64,000 nucleotides of DNA from Monocercomonoides exilis (lineage: Eukaryota; Preaxostyla; Oxymonadida; Polymastigidae): contig LSRY02000040.1 of NCBI GenBank assembly GCA_001643675.2, positions 276,001-340,000 on the forward strand. Direction: 5' to 3'. Under the pieces are notes generated by a model. The model saw only the letters and a program-made list of their open reading frames with translations, was not told the DNA's origin and made no database searches. How positions within the stretch are numbered: position 1 is the first letter of the stretch; each line of letters begins with the position of its first letter. A program made the position numbers and the translations under genes. Below, one piece after another: positions 56,123 through 64,000 of this stretch.

Positions 56123-56440
56123 TTATCCTAAACATGAACATTCATTCGACGCTTTTTCTCCTTCTTCTACATCGACAACTGCTTTTCCTGTGTAAATATG
56201 TGTGCTTCTTTCAGAATAAAAAACTGTTGTTATTCTTAATGATGTGTATTCTCTCAACATCACAGACATCTTACTCTGAGATGTTAATTCCTTCTTGAAC
56301 CAAGCATCAGACAAACAGTGTGTAGCGAACGGAATCAAGTTTTTAAGCATGAGTCTTATATTTTCCGTTGATATGAATAGCAAAACATCCTGATGTTCGC
56401 CGCGCTTCAGTCTCTCCAGTTGAACTTTGAATTGAACATT
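56123..56440 (-). pseudogene. unrecognised protein fragment
   Basis: An open minus-strand frame of about 100 codons contains KVQLERLKRGEHQDVLLFIS, NLIPFATHCLSDAWFKKELT and YTSLRITTVFYSERSTHIYT, and ends TAA at 56123. A pyrimidine-rich acceptor-like site (TTTTCGTTTTGCAG) lies just upstream at about 56450. An in-frame TGA at the start of the block makes the splice assignment uncertain. It looks like a host exon; no family is recognised. Confidence 0.4.
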
Positions 56441-56720
56441 GACTCTTCAGTCTGCAAAACGAAAACATTATAATTATTCACCGGAAACATATTGTAATTT
56501 GTATTTGTGCAAAATAGCTTGAATGATCAGGCAGAATCATAGCTTTATTCGATATTCTTTCCTTGAAATTGGACAGAGAAGGGTTCGAGGCTGAAGATGA
56601 ATTATTTTTGATGGTCTGACTGGATGAAAAAAAAACACATCCACTTCTTCTCGAAGAAACATTCTAATATAAAATTTCTTCGTATGTCTTGATCTTTCCA
56701 GTCTTGTTTGAACACACCAC

Positions 56721-57061
56721 CTACACCTTATCTGTTATATACTCTTCCATCCCGGCTGGCTGTCTGAGTGGCAAAAGGGAATTTGATACTGCTTTAAGCT
56801 GTTGAGCAACAGAACAGCAACTCTGCTTTGAGTTAAGCACTTCAACAGAACAACTTTGTCTTTGTCCAATTTTCTGTTCATGGCACTCTTTTCTGTTTTT
56901 ATCTTTAATCGGTTTCATTCGCTTTCAGCTGGTGTGAATTGTCGATTCAAACAATTCCATTTGTTATTTCCATATCCTCACCTGCTGCTTATGATTGTCC
57001 AGAACTTTTTCATTTTTCTTATTCGTCGAAAAAGCGACATGCTTTTCATCAATTAATCAGC
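56721..57061 (-). pseudogene. unrecognised exon-like fragments
   Basis: A block reading EKHVAFSTNKKNEKVLDNHK ends in QQ|GTGAGG, a textbook donor site, at about 56990. After it, a frame with TEKSAMNRKLDKDKVVLLKC and LTQSRVAVLLLNSLKQYQIP runs to about 56750. This suggests a small spliced gene or pseudogene; the function is unknown. Confidence 0.3.
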
Positions 57062-57675
57062 ATTTTATTAACTTCCATGTGACTTTGTGTTGTTCAAATT
57101 CAATTTCTTTGAAGGCTATAAGCTTCAGTCTTTTGAAGGTGAACTAGATGAATTATTTAAGGATGCAACAAGATTGAAATAAAATGTTTGGAATGCACAC
57201 AGATATCAATGCTTTATTTTTGTTTGATTTGTATTTTCCAAATTGAATGAATAAAATTCGAATGTTTTCTAATTCAAAAAATTGTTTTTGTGTTTTTAAA
57301 TCATTTTTGTAAATTGCTTGATTGTTTCTTTTTTGTGCATTCGTTTCATCTTCCAAAGCTTTAATGGTTGTTCTCAAATCAAAGATACTTTTATTTTTTC
57401 GTTTTTTGATTGAAGTCTCAGAAATGTGTTCTTTTAATATTCAAACTTAATATCCCGGCCATGCAAAAATTATTTCAAATAAATAATAAGTCAAAATGAA
57501 TTTCAGATGCAAGGCTTAAATTTTTGGAGAAAAAAAGTTCAACGTGAATCATATAAAATAAAATGAAATATAATACAAAAAAAAAACTATATTCACAGGT
57601 TTTTTTTTGTGACAGACACACATAGTTAAAAATTTCCTTGTTTCAGAGTCCAACTTTAATCTATGGAAGTGAGTA
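57062..57675. other. AT-rich spacer
   Basis: No recognisable gene or RNA. Confidence 0.35.
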
Positions 57676-57950
57676 TTAAAAACTTGATATGTCCAAATTT
57701 TTTTGAAAACTTTCTTTTGTTGTATTTTCAAATAAATCGAAAATTTTATATTTCGATCAAATTTCTGTTTCCACTCACGAAACTTCATAAGATTGGTAAC
57801 AGAACCTTAACAATGTTATTATTTCCATTCTAGGAAAGTTTCGTAAGTGTGAACAGAAATTTGATCGAAATAGGAGATTTTCATTTTTTTTTATAACTAA
57901 ACAAAAGTAACTTTTCAAAAAAATTTTGACACATCATTCTTATTAATAAT
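57676..57950. mobile_element. diverged palindromic MITE
   Basis: The halves are rough inverted copies. TTTTCAAATAAATCGAAAAT...TTTCGATCAAATTTCTGTTT at the left mirrors GAACAGAAATTTGATCGAAA...CAAAAGTAACTTTTC at the right. It resembles the GGGTGATT MITEs internally, but its ends have decayed. Confidence 0.5.
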
Positions 57951-57957
57951 AAATTTA

Positions 57958-58105
57958 TTTATTTATTTTTATTTATTTATTTGTTTTTTATTTATTTTTA
58001 TTAATTTTTTATTTATTTATTTTTATTAATTTTTTATTTATTTTTATTTATTTTTATTTTTTTTTTTATTTTTCATTCATTATTTATTTATTTTTTATTT
58101 ATTTG
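57958..58105. repeat. TTTA-type microsatellite
   Basis: The tetranucleotide tract is the mirror of 8697-8824. Confidence 0.85.
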
Positions 58106-59030
58106 TTTTCTTGTGAAGGACGAAACTTCAAGTGATTTATCAGGCATCCAGGCTGATAAATTTGTTTCATAATTTTTGATTTTTTGATCACCTTAAAAAT
58201 CTTCTCAATTCAGTTTTGACTAATTCATATCAAATAAGACCGACTAAATGCAAATTGATTGAGTCAAATCAAAATTATGCATTCAATTCAAAAAATCTCA
58301 TTTTCCAAAAGAACTTGATTGATTTGACTTCGTCAAATGGCATTAGATCGGTCAACATCCAATAAGATCGATCTAATGCCATTGAGACTCAGTCAAATTG
58401 GATGTGACTCAGTCACATCCGATCATTTTCATTCTGGTTGTGATGATCAGAAAATTTTCGTTATTTGTTTGTTTTGAAAATAGTTGGTTTTCATATAATT
58501 TCAATTCATTATGCTTTTATTTATTTGTTTTTCATGATATTTTGAAACAAAAAATAAAAGTTTTGAAAATTATTGAAGTTCTAACATAACCGCAAATTTC
58601 ATATTTGACATTATTTGATAATAATTGTTGATGATTTATTATAATGATTAGAGTAATTTTCATGTATCTATTCAATATTTAAAACTAGTTTCATTTGGAT
58701 TTTTCATTTCATTAATATTTTCTAAAAAAGAAAAAACACAAAAAGAATCAATAAAATCACATTTTCTTTTTATTTTTTATTCAATATGCAAAAATATTGA
58801 AAAATGATTGAATAATCAACACATATCAGTTTAGAAAACACAAAAATGTTTTTTTTTATAAATATTGAAATTCTTCAAAAAAATGAATATGAAAATGTTA
58901 ATTGTTCAAAACATAAACAAAGTTGGCTCGATTTCAACAGTGAAAGTTAACAGCTGAGTCACAATTACGAAATTTAAGAGTTTCAAAAACCCGAATCAAA
59001 ATGAGAAAACAACAAAAATATAATAAAAAA
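57958..59030 (+). repeat. 1.07-kb dispersed repeat, inverted partner of 7770-8870
   Basis: The sequence is near-identical to the reverse complement of 7770-8870 across coding-free sequence, including the Harbinger left-end block (58311-58450). The two copies are about 49 kb apart. Confidence 0.75.
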
Positions 59031-59266
59031 CTTAAAATTCATAATTTGACAAACAACATTTCAAAAATCAACATCAACATGATTTCACAGGTCAAGATAT
59101 GAACAAAACAAAAATGTTCGATCACAATTTGTGATCATAAAAATCGCAATTTCGCCCTTGGTGAGATTGAATGAAATTCAATTAAAATTCGTAAAATTCG
59201 ATAAACCAGACAAAAATTGATTTGACTGAGTTATATTTTCGCGACTCAGTCAAATCAATCAAGTTC
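58311..59266 (+). mobile_element. non-autonomous Harbinger derivative
   Basis: The left end GAACTTGATTGATTTGACTT with its hairpin block and the right end with hairpin 59216-59253 plus CAATCAAGTTC match copy 1, but about 700 bp of unrelated noncoding DNA replaces the transposase. It could be moved only in trans. Confidence 0.65.
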
Positions 59267-59271
59267 TAATA
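59261..59271 (+). repeat. putative 11-bp target duplication, left (AAGTTCTAATA)
   Basis: Identical to 61606-61616 immediately outside Harbinger copy 2. The first six bases are also the last six of the preceding non-autonomous element, so the site was probably the junction between that element and the tRNA gene. Confidence 0.6.
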
Positions 59272-61605
59272 GAACTTGATTGATTTAACTGCATCAAGTG
59301 GCATTAGATCGGTCAACATCCAATAAGATCGATCTAATGTCATTAAGATGCAGTCAAATTGGATGTGACTCAGTCACATCCGATGTTTTCAATTCTGGGT
59401 TTCATGATCACTAAAAAAAAATATCTTTAAGGGTCATTTCACTTGCTTGTTTCTATTTTTTTCAAAATGTCACAATCAACTTTTTGGACATTTTAGAGAG
59501 AGTGGAAAAGAGAAATGCTATCACTGCACCAGTGCACATCACTCCTTCACCTGCAAAAAAATCTCTCATCGAATCTGCTTGCAAATATATGAAAGTTGAT
59601 AAAACTCATGCATTTTTCCGACTCACCGGATTTGCTCGTTTTGAATTTGATTTGCTGTATCAGTTTTAAAGTGAAGAAATCCCTCTTCGTCGGGGAAAGA
59701 AAAAACAATTGAAAAATTTGAGGATCAACTCTTTCTTCTTTTGAATTTTTTGCATCTTGGATCAACATCCTTCACTCATTTTCTCGTTTCTTCTTTTTAT
59801 GAAACACAAAATTCAACAATAAAATTACTTCACAGCATTGTTCAAAATATAAAAGTCAATCTGATCGATTTGTTCATCACATTTCGACCAGACAGATTAG
59901 ATGATATGAGAGATGTGGGTGTTGTGGTTGACTGCACAGTTCTTCCAATCAACAGACCAGCTGGAAGCTTGCAGTTTGGAACAAAATTCTACAGCGGGAA
60001 ACATCATATCTACTGCGTGAAGGCTGAAGTTGGTGTAAACCCGCGCACCGGAACGGCCAGCACTGTCAGTTCCATTCATACCGGCTCAACACATGACTTT
60101 TCAATTTTCAAGGAGCATTTCCCACAATTCAAGGCGCAGCTTGGTGGCTCAAAGGTGCTGGCGGACTCGGCATACATCGGGGCGAGGGCTGATTTGGATG
60201 CATATATTACGAAACCTGTCGGAACTCCTCAGCTGGCATCGCGGCGAGTCATTGTTGAGCGTTATTTTGGTCGTTTGAAGACTCTCTTCGCTGTCTTTCG
60301 CCACAATTGGCCATTTCAGGTGGAAAGATTGCTGACTACTTCATTGTTACATGCGCACTGACAAACTTCCACATCCTTCACAACCCATTAACTGGACTTG
60401 ACTGCGAAGCCAATCAGAGGTTCATCAACGAACTTTACCTAATTACAACAAGAAAAACAGAAGCAAGGAGACTTGTCAACGATAGATATCGGGCTAAACT
60501 TAAGAATAGACTCAACCCAGAGGTCTCTCCAACTTCTAGAATAACAGTTCTGCTTGCAGAAGAAGCTGGCGTGAATTTTTATTTTTTACCCATATTATTC
60601 TTTATAACGTTTAATTTCTTCTTTTTCATATTTCAATAACCATAACTATCTTTTTCAGGTGATTCTGGTGACCAACAAACCCAAAATTGTGAAAAAGAAG
60701 AGAAAGAGGAAGAAAAAGAAGAAAAAGAAGAAAAGGAAAAGAAAAAGAAAATTTTTATTGAAGAAAAAGAAAAAAGAAATGAAATTATTATGTTGAATAG
60801 TGAAAATGATGAAATAGAAGATGAAAGAAATAATGTTGTTGGAACATGGTTCATTCCGAACCAATGGAAAAGTCTTCGCCTTCTTCAACAATCTTCTTCT
60901 TCAACTTTTCCTTCTTCTTCATGTTCAACATCTGATGAAAAAAAAAAAAGAGTTAGTGAATCGCCTTTACAATCTCTTTTAGCAAATAAAAAATGAGTTT
61001 TTTCTTATTTTTTTATATAAGCATTCACCTTCATCACATTTTTTGATAATCACAATACACTATTGATGTTTTAGATAATATTTGTTTTTGTTATTATTAA
61101 ACATACTTTAAAATATAAAAAATTTTGATTGAAAATTGTTTTAAACTCTTTGAAACTTAAAATAAAAATGAAAAAATGAAATGAATGAAAATGAACATTT
61201 AAACAAACACGAATATGCAAATATTTAAAAATATATTCAAATAAGCTATTACTGTTGTTTTTTTGTGAAAAGTTGGTAATCCTTACAAAAATACGTAAAA
61301 ACTTGTTATAAATGCATAGTATTAAAAATAGATAAAAGTGAAAAACTGATCAAAAATGGCTTTTATAATATCTAATAAACACACAAACCAAATTCTGAAA
61401 CACAACTAAAAACATTGGTAAAGAAATTAACAAAACAAAAAAAGTTTAGATCACAACACTCAAAACAAATTTAACTGATAATTCCGAAGCTGAAAACATG
61501 TGAGATTGAGGGAAATTCGATTAAAAATAGATAAATTCGATAAACCAGACAAAAATTGATTTGACTGAGTTATATTTTCGCGACTCAGTCAAATCAATCA
61601 AGTTC
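59272..61605 (+). mobile_element. Harbinger/DDE_4-type element, copy 2 (left palindrome arm)
   Basis: It runs from GAACTTGATTGATTTAACTG to AGTCAAATCAATCAAGTTC, with the terminal hairpins intact and flanking 11-bp direct repeats. It is nearly identical to copy 1 and to the right palindrome arm but has several one-base deletions in homopolymers. Confidence 0.8.
59467..60996 (+). pseudogene. Harbinger/DDE_4-type transposase, copy 2
   Basis: It matches copy 1 through the whole gene, including the internal TAA (FDLLYQF-stop). Compared with copy 1 it has short deletions near 59490 (TTTTTTAGAC), at 59698 (GGGGAAAGAA) and at 60327 (GGAAAGATTG for GGAAAAGATTG); the last shifts frame after NWPFQVE. 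The catalytic motifs VDCTVLPINRP, LADSAYIGA and VIVERYFGRLK are intact, as is the exon-2 tail (TWFIPNQWKSL, LQSLLANKK-TGA at 60994). The right palindrome arm does not share the 60327 deletion, so it is either recent or a sequencing error. Confidence 0.8.
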
Positions 61606-61616
61606 AAGTTCTAATA
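61606..61616 (+). repeat. putative 11-bp target duplication, right (AAGTTCTAATA)
   Basis: Identical to 59261-59271. It ends one base before the first nucleotide of tRNA-Arg. Its reverse complement sits at 62419-62429 in the other palindrome arm. Confidence 0.6.
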
Positions 61617-61617
61617 T

Positions 61618-61691
61618 GGGCTAGTGGCTCAATTGGATAGAGCACCTGACTACGGATCAGGAGGTTGCAGGTTCAAGTCCTGCCTAGCTCG
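61618..61691 (+). tRNA. tRNA-Arg (anticodon ACG)
   Basis: It folds as a 74-nt cloverleaf. The acceptor GGGCTAG/CTAGCTC includes one G-U pair. The D arm is GCTC/GAGC, the anticodon stem CCTGA/TCAGG has loop CTACGGA (anticodon ACG, decoding CGU), and the T arm GCAGG/CCTGC has loop TTCAAGT. The discriminator is G. There is no intron, and the internal A and B boxes are intact. The T-run that follows is a Pol III terminator. Harbinger copy 2 ends 12 bp upstream. Confidence 0.97.
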
Positions 61692-61700
61692 TTTTTTTTT
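61692..61700 (+). terminator. Pol III poly-T terminator
   Basis: Nine consecutive T directly after the discriminator base of tRNA-Arg. Confidence 0.9.
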
Positions 61701-61792
61701 GAAAAAATAATTAACATTACAAATGTTTAATTAAAAATTTAAACTTTTATACATGTCAATAATTAAATTTTTGTATGCTAATTGATAATAAT

Positions 61793-62243
61793 TGTTATAA
61801 ATTACCCCAACGTGATGTACAGATATCGCATAAAATACCGGACATCGCACAAAATACCGGACAAGATCGATTTCACAATAACCACAAGAGGAATAATTCT
61901 GATAATTTTCCTCAAAATATATTTCATTAATACAAACTCATATGATATGCAAAACTTTCAGGACAGCTTCGCTTGAGCTCAGAAAAAATATATATCGAAA
62001 TATCGGAGAAATTGGATTTTGAGTTACTCCGAGATATTGAAAATAATTTTCTCTGAGCACAAATGAAGCTGCTTTGAAAGTATTGTATATCAAATGAGTT
62101 TGTATTAATGAAATATATTTTGAGGAAAATTATCAGAATTATTCCTCTTGTGGTTATTGTGAAATCGATCTTGTCCGGTATTTTGTGCGATGTCAGGTAT
62201 TTTATGCGATATCTGTACATCACGTTGGGGTAATTTATAACAA
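61793..62243. repeat. palindrome core with tandem ATCGCA..AAATACCGGAC units
   Basis: The left half has two tandem 19-bp units, ATCGCATAAAATACCGGAC and ATCGCACAAAATACCGGAC (61825-61863), mirrored with one substitution at 62174-62211. Beyond them the halves diverge towards the centre. No gene; short frames here are mirror images. Confidence 0.6.
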
Positions 62244-62334
62244 TTATTATCAATTAGCATACAAAAATTTAATTATTGACATGTATAAAAGTTTAAATTT
62301 TTAATTAAACATTTGTAATGTTAATTATTTTTTC

Positions 62335-62343
62335 AAAAAAAAA
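62335..62343 (-). terminator. Pol III poly-T terminator, second tRNA
   Basis: On the minus strand nine T follow the discriminator base of the second tRNA-Arg. Confidence 0.9.
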
Positions 62344-62417
62344 CGAGCTAGGCAGGACTTGAACCTGCAACCTCCTGATCCGTAGTCAGGTGCTCTATCC
62401 AATTGAGCCACTAGCCC
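62344..62417 (-). tRNA. tRNA-Arg (anticodon ACG), second copy
   Basis: The exact reverse-complement copy of 61618-61691 with the same cloverleaf and anticodon. The two genes converge, 652 bp apart, and transcription of either would run towards the palindrome centre. Confidence 0.97.
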
Positions 62418-62429
62418 ATATTAGAACTT

Positions 62430-64000
62430 GAACTTGATTGATTTGACTGAGTCGCGAAAATATAACTCAGTCAAATCAATTTTTGTCTGGTTTATCGAAT
62501 TTATCTATTTTTAATCGAATTTCCCTCAATCTCACATGTTTTCAGCTTCGGAATTATCAGTTAAATTTGTTTTGAGTGTTGTGATCTAAACTTTTTTTGT
62601 TTTGTTAATTTCTTTACCAATGTTTTTAGTTGTGTTTCAGAATTTGGTTTGTGTGTTTATTAGATATTATAAAAGCCATTTTTGATCAGTTTTTTCACTT
62701 TTATCTATTTTTAATACTATGCATTTATAACAAGTTTTTACGTATTTTTTGTAAGGATTACCAACTTTTTCACAAAAAAAACAACAGTAATAGCTTATTT
62801 GAATATATTTTTAAATATTTGCATATTCGTGTTTGTTTAAATGTTCATTTTCATTCATTTCATTTTTTCATTTTTTATTTTAAGTTTCAAAGAGTTTAAA
62901 ACAATTTTCAATCAAAATTTTTTATATTTTAAAGTATGTTTAATAATAACAAAAACAAATATTATCTAAAACATCAATAGTGTATTGTGATTATCAAAAA
63001 ATGTGATGAAGGTGAATGCTTATATAAAAAAATAAGAAAAAACTCATTTTTTATTTGCTAAAAGAGATTGTAAAGGCGATTCACTAACTCTTTTTTTTTT
63101 TTTCATCAGATGTTGAACATGAAGAAGAAGGAAAAGTTGAAGAAGAAGATTGTTGAAGAAGGCGAAGACTTTTCCATTGGTTCGGAATGAACCATGTTCC
63201 AACAACATTATTTCTTTCATCTTCTATTTCATCATTTTCACTATTCAACATAATAATTTCATTTCTTTTTTCTTTTTCTTCAATAAAAATTTTCTTTTTC
63301 TTTTTCTTTTCTTCTTATTCTTCTTCTTTCTCTTCTTTTTCACAATTTTGGGTTTGTTGGTCACCAGAATCACCTGAAAAAGATAGTTATGGTTATTGAA
63401 ATATGAAAAAGAAGAAATTAAACGTTATAAAGAATAATATGGGTAAAAAATAAAAATTCACGCCAGCTTCTTCTGCAAGCAGAACTGTTATTCTAGAAGT
63501 TGGAGAGACCTCTGGGTTGAGTCTATTCTTAAGTTTAGCCCGATATCTATCGTTGACAAGTCTCCTTGCTTCTGTTTTTCTTGTTGTAATTAGGTAAAGT
63601 TCGTTGATGAACCTCTGATTGGCTTCGCAGTCAAGTCCAGTTAATGGGTTGTGAAGGATGTGGAAGTTTGTCAGTGCGCATGTAACAATGAAGTAGTCAG
63701 CAATCTTTTCCACCTGAAATGGCCAATTGTGGCGAAAGACAGCGAAGAGAGTCTTCAAACGACCAAAATAACGCTCAACAATGACTCGCCGCGATGCCAG
63801 CTGAGGAGTTCCGACAGGTTTCGTAATATATGCATCCAAATCAGCCCTCGCCCCGATGTATGCCGAGTCCGCCAGCACCTTTGAGCCACCAAGCTGCGCC
63901 TTGAATTGTGGGAAATGCTCCTTGAAAATTGAAAAGTCATGTGTTGAGCCGGTATGAATGGAACTGACAGTGCTGGCCGTTCCGGTGCGCGGGTTTACAC
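62430..64000 (-). mobile_element. Harbinger/DDE_4-type element, copy 3 (right palindrome arm, partial)
   Basis: It begins GAACTTGATTGATTTGACTG at 62430, carries the end hairpin, the 3' noncoding region and the transposase on the minus strand, and is cut by the window edge. Confidence 0.85.
63044..64000 (-). pseudogene. Harbinger/DDE_4-type transposase, copy 3 (partial; open within the window)
   Basis: The gene enters from beyond 64000. Exon 1 (to 63464) has LADSAYIGARADLDAY, RVIVERYFGRLKTLFAVFRH and an undamaged NWPFQVEKIADYF where copy 2 is shifted. The 90-bp intron 63463-63374 begins GC and ends AG as in copy 1. Exon 2 (63373-63044) has the Lys/Glu-rich segment, here shortened by several codons near 63310, then TWFIPNQWKSL and LQSLLANKK-TGA. 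Whether it also carries the internal TAA of copies 1 and 2 cannot be seen, so calling it a pseudogene is provisional. Confidence 0.75.

Larger units (their letters stand above)
60032..64000. repeat. about 4-kb palindrome (inverted duplication), right arm cut by window end
   Basis: Positions mirror each other about a centre near 62017: tRNA 61618-61691 pairs with 62344-62417, and the Harbinger transposase is on both arms. The left arm probably starts at or before 59261, and the right arm continues beyond 64000. The arms differ by homopolymer lengths in the outer part and by many substitutions within about 90 bp of the centre. Confidence 0.9.

Noticed and set aside
61793-62243. Frames of 64-108 codons near the palindrome centre as genes
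   Set aside because: They are mirror images of each other produced by the inverted repeat and have Ile/Asn-rich composition without domains.

Overview
This is a very AT-rich eukaryotic (protist-type) window dominated by dead or dying DNA transposons. I see few intact host genes. The evidence for a eukaryote is short spliceosomal introns inside the transposase genes, a tRNA-Arg(ACG) followed by a poly-T Pol III terminator, microsatellites, and an unusual family of large surface proteins: repeat-rich ectodomain, one membrane span, degenerate kinase-like tail. From memory that protein architecture and style resemble the surface-protein families of Preaxostyla (oxymonads such as Monocercomonoides, Blattamonas or Streblomastix). 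I could not search a database, so the taxon is an inference.

Layout. 1.2-3.7 kb is a pogo-like element with 30-bp terminal inverted repeats (TIRs) and a TA target duplication. 4.3-11 kb holds relics of two further transposase families, several GGGTGATT-ended MITEs and a 1.07-kb repeat whose inverted copy lies at 58-59 kb. 11.3-15.2 kb has two decayed Harbinger/DDE_4-type transposases. 15.4-16.1 kb is a 684-bp perfect hairpin. 16.7-23.85 kb is the centre of interest: one surface-protein pseudogene split by a 3.6-kb transposon-like insertion with 346-bp TIRs and an 8-bp target duplication. The insertion carries, on the opposite strand, the membrane-plus-pseudokinase end of a related surface protein. 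24.2-24.7 kb is an acidic hypothetical protein. 25-30 kb is mostly noncoding, with a 43-unit ATT microsatellite. 30.5-34.85 kb has a DDE transposase relic and a Merlin/ISXO2-like relic.

35.6-49.7 kb is a stack of elements: Harbinger copy 1 (best preserved), pogo copy 1 (complete ends), Harbinger copies D and C around a DD34E Tc1/mariner relic, and pogo copies 2 and 3 almost abutting. 50.6 kb has an orphan hAT C-terminus. 51-57 kb holds fragments of unrecognised, probably spliced host-type genes. 58.3-64 kb is a non-autonomous Harbinger derivative, Harbinger copy 2, and a palindrome of about 4 kb whose arms each hold a Harbinger copy ending next to the same tRNA-Arg gene. The right arm runs off the window.

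How it fits together: transposases of at least seven types are present, but nearly all carry stops or frameshifts. The most informative signals are structural: target duplications, exact frame restoration across the 3.6-kb insertion, conserved intron lengths between copies, and the palindrome. Many coding relics have stop codons but no frameshifts, while copy 2 in the palindrome shows homopolymer deletions that may be consensus errors.
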